NCBI RefSeq assembly: GCF_047303325.1
Contig: NZ_JBKBEX010000015.1
Location: forward strand, 1-64,000
Direction: 5' to 3'
DNA: 64,000 nt
Source of the DNA: Polaromonas sp047303325
GTDB lineage: Bacteria > Pseudomonadota > Gammaproteobacteria > Burkholderiales > Burkholderiaceae_C
A program made the position numbers and the translations under genes. Below are positions 59,206-64,000 of the stretch, piece by piece; position 1 is the first letter of the stretch, and each line of letters starts with the position of its first letter. Under the pieces are notes generated by a model. It was not told the DNA's origin. It worked only from the letters and a program-made list of their open reading frames with translations, and ran no database searches.

Positions 59206-60561
59206 ATGGACTTTTTGCTGATTGCTTTTTTGACGCTGCTCAACGGCGTTTTTGCCCTGTCGGAAATGGCCCTCGCCTCCAGCCGCAAGGCCAGGCTCAC
59301 AGCCATGGGCGAGTCCGGCGACAAGGGCGCCCAGGCGGCCCTGGGCCTGCTGGACGACCCCACGCAGTTTCTCTCCTCGGTGCAGGTGGGCATCACCTCC
59401 ATCGGCATGCTCAACGGCATTATTGGCGAGGCCGCTTTCAGTGACAACCTGGCGGCCTGGATCCAGACCTTCGGCGCGCCGCAGCGCGCGTCCCAGATCA
59501 CCGCCACCGCGCTGGTGGTGACCGTCATCACCTTCATCACCATCGTCTTCGGCGAGCTGGTACCCAAGCGCATAGGCCAGCTCTATCCGGAAACCGTCGC
59601 GCGCCTGGTGTCGCGGCCCATGATGTGGGTGGCGACGGGCGCCAAGCCTTTTGTCAGGCTGCTGTCCATCAGCACGCTGGCGGTGCTCAAGCTGCTGCGC
59701 ATCGACAACACGGCCGGCCGCGCCGTGACCGAGGAAGAAATCGCCGCCAGCCTGGAAGAGGGCGTGGATGCCGGCCTGATCGAGGAGCACGAACACCAGA
59801 TGGTGCAAAACGTGTTCCTGCTCGACGACCGGCTGCTGACCTCGCTGATGCTGCCGCGCTCCGACATCGAGTGGCTGGATGCCTCCGACACCGTGGCCCA
59901 GGCCATCGACAAGGCCGGCGCCACCGGCCATTCCTGGTATCCGGTGTGCCGCGGCAGCCTGGACGACGTGGTGGGCGTGGTCAACGTTGCCAAGCTGCTC
60001 GCGCTGCGCGGCCGGATCCAGTCCGGCTCTTCCAGCCAGGAACAGGCCCAGGGCCCGGGCACCGTGCCCTCGGTGGCCGACCGCATAGGCGCTTACGCGG
60101 TACCGGCCGTCTTTGTGCCGGAAACGCTGACTGGCATGGAACTGCTGGAGCAGTTCCGCGCGCGCTCCACCCGCATGGTGTTTGTGGTCGACGAATACGG
60201 CGTGGTGCAGGGCCTGATGACGCCCATGGACATGCTGGAGGCCATCACCGGCGAATTGCAGCCCGGCGCCCAGGTGGACGCCTGGGCCACCGAACGCGAG
60301 GACGGCAGCTGGCTGATCGACGGCGTCATGCCCGTGGCCGAACTCAAGGCCAGGCTGGACATCAAGGAACTGCCCGAAGAAGGCAAGGGCCGCTACAACA
60401 CGGTCGCCGGCCTGCTGCAAAGCGTTTCGGGCCGGCTGCTCAAAACCGCCGAAATCGTCGAATGCGCGGGCTGGCGCTTCGAAGTGCTGGACCTGGACGG
60501 CAAGCGTATCGACAAGGTGCTGGCCAGCTTGTTGCCGGAAGCTGACTCGCCTGAGTTGTAA
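59206..60561 (+). CDS. CNNM/CorC-type membrane protein with CBS domains (hemolysin-like)
   Basis: The 451-residue protein starts with a DUF21/CNNM membrane domain of about four helices (residues 1-190, NGVFALSEMALASSRKARL and ITFITIVFGELVPKRIGQL), then a pair of CBS domains (about 205-350, LMLPRSDIEWLD, MVFVVDEYGVVQGLMTPMD), and a C-terminal CorC_HlyC domain (about 365-445). Such proteins act in magnesium or cobalt efflux or homeostasis; the hemolysin label is historical. Only 14 bp separate the start from the palindromic repeat, so its promoter may lie within or before that repeat. Confidence 0.92.
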   Translation: MDFLLIAFLTLLNGVFALSEMALASSRKARLTAMGESGDKGAQAALGLLDDPTQFLSSVQVGITSIGMLNGIIGEAAFSDNLAAWIQTFGAPQRASQITATALVVTVITFITIVFGELVPKRIGQLYPETVARLVSRPMMWVATGAKPFVRLLSISTLAVLKLLRIDNTAGRAVTEEEIAASLEEGVDAGLIEEHEHQMVQNVFLLDDRLLTSLMLPRSDIEWLDASDTVAQAIDKAGATGHSWYPVCRGSLDDVVGVVNVAKLLALRGRIQSGSSSQEQAQGPGTVPSVADRIGAYAVPAVFVPETLTGMELLEQFRARSTRMVFVVDEYGVVQGLMTPMDMLEAITGELQPGAQVDAWATEREDGSWLIDGVMPVAELKARLDIKELPEEGKGRYNTVAGLLQSVSGRLLKTAEIVECAGWRFEVLDLDGKRIDKVLASLLPEADSPEL

Positions 60562-60734
60562 TCCTTTGTTCCAGATGCTGTTGCGGCTTCGCAGCTTTTA
60601 GGCGCTGTTGCGTGACATAAGTCACTACTTGCTGCGGTCTGACGAGAGGTGAGACGCTGCAACAACACCCAGGTACGTAAATGGTTGTAACTTCAAGGGT
60701 GCTGTGTTTAAACTGAAAAAAAGTTAAGGCACAC

Positions 60735-61637
60735 ATGTTTGATGTTTTTGTGTTGGCACTGACGGCGACGGCAGTGTCAGGGATGGCAACAGGGGCGGCT
60801 TGCCACCACGGCTGGCTGGCGCGTGCCGCCCGCAAAAAAAGGCGTATTCCCGCGCAATGGCACCTGCAGCCCAGGCCTTTGCTGCTCGATGCCGAGCAGG
60901 AAGTCTGGCACTGGCTGCAGCGCGCATTTTTCGACCACCACGTGCTGGTCAAGGTCCCGGTCATCCGTTTTGTCTCGCCGCGCAACGAAGCCGAAGGCCA
61001 GCGCTCTTTTGAGTTGCTCAAAAACGTCTACTGCAGCTTCACGGTCTGCGCCGCCGACGGCACCGTCATCGGCTGCCTGGACGTGCCCGGCCCCCAGGGC
61101 CTGAGGGCCAGCAGCCGCGACCTCAAGCGAAAACTGTTTGCCGAATGCGGCATCGCCTACGCCGTGGTGCGCGCCGGCAACCTTCCCACGCTGGAAGACG
61201 TGCGCGCCGCCTTCCTCGGTGAAATCGATTTGTCGGACGACGAAGAACCGTCCTCACCGGCCGTGCTCGGCGAGCCGCCCATGGCCTTGCCGCTGGAGGC
61301 CGAGGCCGACGCCCTGGCCACCGTGCCCGACACCATGCGCGCGGCCGACGGCAGCGCCCTGGTCGCCGATGCGCAGCACGTGCAACATGTGGAGCAGGTG
61401 GAGCAGGTGGAGCAGCTGAAACCCGCGGCCAACCAGGTGGACATGGCCGCCATGGCCGCCGCCCGCAGCAGCCTGCGCGCCAAGCTGGAGCGCAACCGCA
61501 AGATACGCTTTACCAACTTCGACCCGCTGAGCACCGGCTCCGGCATTGTTCACGACAGCACGGATAACCAATTCGCGGTGGCCTGGGAAGACTCCTTCAT
61601 TACGCCCGAGGACGCCCCGCCGCCGGCAGGCGCCTGA
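60735..61637 (+). CDS. DUF2726 domain protein with N-terminal membrane helix
   Basis: The 300-residue protein starts with a helix (about residues 3-24), then has a nuclease-fold-like DUF2726 region (about 48-160, LLLDAEQEVWHWLQRAFFDHHVLVKV, GIAYAVVRAGNLP). In that domain the usual DFVL and IELD acids look partly lost (YCSFTVC, GCLDVPG), so catalysis is doubtful. The rest is acidic and low in complexity, with three copies of a 9-nt unit GTGGAGCAG at 61389-61415, giving VEQVEQVEQ. TTAAGG lies upstream of the ATG. Role unknown. Confidence 0.75.
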   Translation: MFDVFVLALTATAVSGMATGAACHHGWLARAARKKRRIPAQWHLQPRPLLLDAEQEVWHWLQRAFFDHHVLVKVPVIRFVSPRNEAEGQRSFELLKNVYCSFTVCAADGTVIGCLDVPGPQGLRASSRDLKRKLFAECGIAYAVVRAGNLPTLEDVRAAFLGEIDLSDDEEPSSPAVLGEPPMALPLEAEADALATVPDTMRAADGSALVADAQHVQHVEQVEQVEQLKPAANQVDMAAMAAARSSLRAKLERNRKIRFTNFDPLSTGSGIVHDSTDNQFAVAWEDSFITPEDAPPPAGA

Positions 61638-61666
61638 GCCGGGCGGGCCCCCTGCGAGGGGCCTGG

Positions 61667-62557
61667 TCAGTTCGCCTTGGCGGCGTCCATGAGCGCTTTC
61701 ATCTCCGCCGGCATGGCCGTGAACAGCGGCTTGCCGCCGGGCTTGGCCGGCTTTAAAAACCACTGCTCATACCAGCCCTGGGCGGCGCCGCTGCGCATGG
61801 ACTCCTTGACCGAAGCATTCACCAGCGCCCCCATGGCCGCGTCGCCCTTGCGATAGGCAATGGCAATGGTCTCCACCGAGAGCCGCTCCGGCAGGATGGT
61901 GTAGTTGCCCGCGTCAGACTGGCTGGCAAGCTGCGCCGCCAGCAACGCGCCGTCACGCGCATAACCGGCCGCCCAGCCCAGCTGCAGCTGGCCCAATGCA
62001 GCGTCGGGATTCACGGCCTTGGCCTGCTGCCAATTCAGCGCGTGCGTCTTCGAAAAACGCTCCATCGCCGGGATCGCGGTGCTGCCGTCAATGCCGACAA
62101 TGCTTTTGCCCTTCAACTGCTCCAGCGTGCTGATCATGTCCTTGTTGCGCACCGCCACCTGGACCGCATCGACAAAAATCGGCGTCGAAAAATCCATGCG
62201 TGCGCGACGTTCCGGCGTATCGGTCACGCTTTCGCAAAGCAAGTCCACACTGCCTTCCGTCAGCAGGCGCACCCGCGCGTCCACTTCGGTTTCGATATAG
62301 CGCACCGGCAGGTTCTTATTGCCCGCCGCCTGGCGCAGCTGCTCAATGATGGGCTTGCAAAACTCGATGCTGTAGCCCAGCGGCTTGCCCGGTGCTTCGT
62401 TAAACGAGAAAGGCGCCGCAAGCGCCCGGTAACCCACATTGATCTGCTCGCGGCTCTTGATTTTTTCCAGCGTGGCTTGGGCGGACGCCCCTTGCGGCAG
62501 GGCGATCACCAGCAGGGCCAAGGCGGCCGGCAACAGTCCTTGAAATGGTGTCTTCAT
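61667..62557 (-). CDS. Amino-acid ABC transporter binding protein, GltI-like
   Basis: The 296-residue periplasmic protein has a signal peptide ending ASAQA and an SBP_bac_3 domain: REQINVGYRALAAPFSFNEAPG, LGYSIEFCKPIIEQL, VDLLCESVTDTPERRARMDFSTP. It resembles glutamate/aspartate binding protein GltI. I start it at ATG 62557. No permease or ATPase genes adjoin, so either partners are elsewhere or it is an orphan binding protein. It is convergent with the DUF2726 gene. Confidence 0.88.
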   Translation of the reverse strand: MKTPFQGLLPAALALLVIALPQGASAQATLEKIKSREQINVGYRALAAPFSFNEAPGKPLGYSIEFCKPIIEQLRQAAGNKNLPVRYIETEVDARVRLLTEGSVDLLCESVTDTPERRARMDFSTPIFVDAVQVAVRNKDMISTLEQLKGKSIVGIDGSTAIPAMERFSKTHALNWQQAKAVNPDAALGQLQLGWAAGYARDGALLAAQLASQSDAGNYTILPERLSVETIAIAYRKGDAAMGALVNASVKESMRSGAAQGWYEQWFLKPAKPGGKPLFTAMPAEMKALMDAAKAN

Positions 62558-62684
62558 CGGAACCTCCCGTTGTTCGGTCCCATTCTTAGGCAAAGGCCCT
62601 GAATACGCAACGCCGCCAGGGCAGGGCTTCCCCGGTACGACCAAGGTACTCATTGTTAGTAGCCGTTGCTGCGCGAGGGCATAA

Positions 62685-62717
62685 AAAAGCCCCTGGTTCG
62701 CAAGAACAGGGGCTTTT
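62685..62717. terminator. Bidirectional intrinsic terminator
   Basis: AAAAGCCCCTG (62685-62695) pairs with CAGGGGCTTTT (62707-62717) around an 11-nt loop, giving A/T runs on both sides. It lies after the stop (62774) of the minus-strand FecR cluster and upstream of the GltI-like gene, so it ends the former. Confidence 0.85.
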
Positions 62718-62773
62718 AAGCTGCCGCGAAGATAAACCGGGCTCCCGGCCTTGCCAGGCGCGGCATCCGTGCT

Positions 62774-63115
62774 TCAGCGCACGATGCAATCCACCGTGTT
62801 GGACTTGGGGGCGCCCGAGCCGGTGACCGATGTCGACGTATTGAACGCCGGCGGCAGCGTGAACGGGATCCCCGGGTTTGCCGGCAGCATGACAGGCGGC
62901 TGCATTACCGAGGCCGTATACCCAAACTGGCCCGCCGCGAAATTGCTGGTGCCACTTGGGTTGGTGACCTTGATCAGGCCGTCCAGCACGGCCACATACA
63001 GCCCCGGCGCGCGCGCGCCGGTGGGCGAGGGTATGACCGGAGTGTTCTGCGCCAGGGCCGCGGTGGAGGCCAGCGTGGCCACCAGGGCCAGCGGAATCGA
63101 AATGATTTTTTTCAT
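62774..63115 (-). CDS. Small secreted protein, unknown function
   Basis: The 113-residue protein has a clear Sec signal peptide (MKKIISIPLALVATLAST, cleavage near ALAQ) and a mature part rich in Pro, Ser, Thr and Gly (QPPVMLPANPGIPFTLPPAFN), with a single Cys near the end. It follows the FecR-domain gene by 51 bp and is closed by a good terminator. It has no resemblance to a known enzyme. It may be a surface or periplasmic partner of the FecR protein. Confidence 0.75.
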   Translation of the reverse strand: MKKIISIPLALVATLASTAALAQNTPVIPSPTGARAPGLYVAVLDGLIKVTNPSGTSNFAAGQFGYTASVMQPPVMLPANPGIPFTLPPAFNTSTSVTGSGAPKSNTVDCIVR

Positions 63116-63166
63116 GGAGGTTCCTTCGATGTGGGGTGTCGGGGATTTGCTCGGGCGGCCTTATGG

Positions 63167-63622
63167 CTACCTGAGAGAAACCTCCATGCTGGCGCCGCCC
63201 TGCAGATTGCCCGCGGGCGTGGTGATCACGGTGGCGTCGGGGCTGCGTTTGCCCAATGTGCCGGTTGTGCTGGTGAAGCCGCCTTGCGTCAATTCCAGTT
63301 CGACTTTGTCGAGTTCGGGCTTGCCCGCGTCATAGCGGTAGCGCGTCAGCACCAGCAGGGTCTCGGGCTGCAGCACCATGGCCGCGCCGTCCACAAACTC
63401 CAGGCGGCCGAAGGTATTGCGCCCGGTGGTGATGGTGTCGCCCTGGCGCAGCGGCGAGTTTTCGGCCAGCACCCGGCTGCGGCCCTCGGCGCTTTTGGCC
63501 ACCATCAGGCCCGAGACCTTGGTGACGGTGCCCACCACCTGGGCCTGCGCCAGCGGGGCCAGCACCAGCAGGGCCAGTGCCAATGCGGGGAGCAGGCGGG
63601 TGAAAAGTGTTGGCTGCTTCAT
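63167..63622 (-). CDS. FecR-domain secreted protein
   Basis: The 151-residue protein has a signal peptide (hydrophobic run, then APLAQAQ) and a FecR-type beta domain: GTVTKVSGLMVAKS, NSPLRQGDTITTGRNTFGRLEFVDGAAMVLQPET. This domain class is found in iron-signalling anti-sigma factors, but also in stand-alone secreted proteins of Burkholderiales. Here there is no helix-spanning anti-sigma part and no sigma gene. It starts 10 bp after the preceding partial gene. Confidence 0.83.
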   Translation of the reverse strand: MKQPTLFTRLLPALALALLVLAPLAQAQVVGTVTKVSGLMVAKSAEGRSRVLAENSPLRQGDTITTGRNTFGRLEFVDGAAMVLQPETLLVLTRYRYDAGKPELDKVELELTQGGFTSTTGTLGKRSPDATVITTPAGNLQGGASMEVSLR

Positions 63623-63632
63623 GTCATGCGCC

Positions 63633-64000
63633 TCAATTGCAATACATTTTTTTGACCGGCTCGTTTTTGGCGACGGTCGTTTTGACTTCCGCCGACTTGT
63701 CGTCCTTTTTGTCGGGAGCCAACTTGTCCTTGTCCTCTTGTGTTGCCGTGCTGCCGGCCGCCGGGATGGAGACCGGCATGGAGGCGACCTGCTCGGGGGT
63801 GGATTCGCTTGGCGGCGGGGTAAAAAACAGCGCTGCGCCGGTAGCGAGCGGTCTGATGCTGGAGTCCAAGGCCGTGGTGACGGCCGTGGTGGCGGGCTGG
63901 ATTGCGACCGCGACGGGGATGGCGGCCGACAGCACCTGGCAGAGCACTGAATTCGGCGAGATCGAGCAGATGTTCGCGGAGGAAGCGGTTGTCGTGATGC
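63633..64000 (-). CDS. Partial gene at the window edge, unknown function
   Basis: The minus-strand frame is open from its stop at 63633 to the right edge, so the start is outside the window. The visible part (about 122 codons) has an Ala/Thr/Val-rich portion (SAAIPVAVAIQPATTAVTTAL), then a Pro/Ser-rich linker, then a charged Lys/Asp tail ending KKMYCN. It may be the C-terminus of a larger secreted or surface protein and is probably in one operon with the FecR-domain gene. An internal GTG at 63947 is possible but not preferred. Confidence 0.6.
   Translation of the reverse strand, partial: ITTTASSANICSISPNSVLCQVLSAAIPVAVAIQPATTAVTTALDSSIRPLATGAALFFTPPPSESTPEQVASMPVSIPAAGSTATQEDKDKLAPDKKDDKSAEVKTTVAKNEPVKKMYCN

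Noticed and set aside
58666..60420. 584-codon minus-strand frame
   Set aside because: It is antisense to the CNNM gene and overlaps apaH in another frame; no family features.
1..64000. CRISPR arrays, tRNA/rRNA genes, transposases, prophage genes
   Set aside because: No regular repeat-spacer array, cloverleaf, rRNA segment or transposase/integrase-like protein was noticed on reading both strands; tRNA detection by eye is not exhaustive.

Overview
This is a GC-rich, gene-dense stretch of chromosome. Gene content points to a betaproteobacterium of the Comamonadaceae (Polaromonas/Rhodoferax/Variovorax-like). The supporting signs are several orphan Bug/TctC periplasmic binding proteins, a PuuD-type urate oxidase, a UraD-allantoate amidohydrolase fusion, a compact cbb3-like oxidase, and short intergenic repeats of the kind known from this family (for example the GCTAT/ATAGC hairpin near 29360 and 55380). 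The genus is an inference; no rRNA gene is present to fix it. I found no tRNA, rRNA, CRISPR array, transposase or prophage gene.

Layout. 134-2777 (-): TauABC/SsuABC-like ABC importer. 3448-6281 (+): an unusual cassette of a PhnD-like binding protein, a monohaem c-type cytochrome and a second PhnD-like paralogue. 6318-11349: ureide genes (gntR, puuE, uraD-allC fusion, M20 deacylase on -, uraH on +). 11420-15460: Bug protein, lipoprotein, xdhC, puuD. 15464-20492: LysR, tartrate dehydrogenase, Bug protein, SMR exporter, glycerate-2-kinase-like ttuD. 20508-24918: amidase, Bug protein, D-amino-acid dehydrogenase and a divergent XRE-cupin regulator with a striking palindromic operator. 24936-29196 (-): cbb3-like oxidase operon (CcoS-CcoN fusion, CcoO, extra cytochrome c, SCO protein, six-TM protein). 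29459-32719: NRAMP-like transporter, SoxR with a SoxR-box promoter driving a small monooxygenase, and a more AT-rich patch with an orphan membrane protein. 32862-43923: xanthine dehydrogenase xdhAB, LysR, a BMP-type nucleoside/purine ABC importer, adenine deaminase. 44199-50165: MFS transporter, tautomerase, LysR, queE-queD, guanine deaminase, dcd. 50184-64000: mostly housekeeping or uncharacterised genes (OCD/reductase, pcp, MhpD-like hydratase, DUF4136 lipoprotein, YpfJ protease, RhlE helicase, YihY protein, ApaH, CNNM/CorC-type protein, DUF2726 protein, GltI-like binding protein, FecR-domain protein), ending in a partial gene.

How the genes work together. The main theme is purine catabolism. 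Purines enter through the 37852-42680 importer. Adenine deaminase and guanine deaminase give hypoxanthine and xanthine. XdhAB (with XdhC as cofactor chaperone) makes urate, PuuD oxidises it, and UraH, UraD, PuuE and AllC take it through allantoin and allantoate to ureidoglycine or ureidoglycolate and then glyoxylate. Glyoxylate carbon can join the tartrate/glycerate genes (ttuC, ttuD). No classical soluble uricase is seen.

Items most worth a second look: the binding protein-cytochrome-binding protein cassette; the D-amino-acid dehydrogenase/amidase operon and its operator; two small ORFs translationally coupled to queE and to the oxidase gene; a QueD homologue lacking the usual catalytic Cys; and two kinds of large palindromic repeat.
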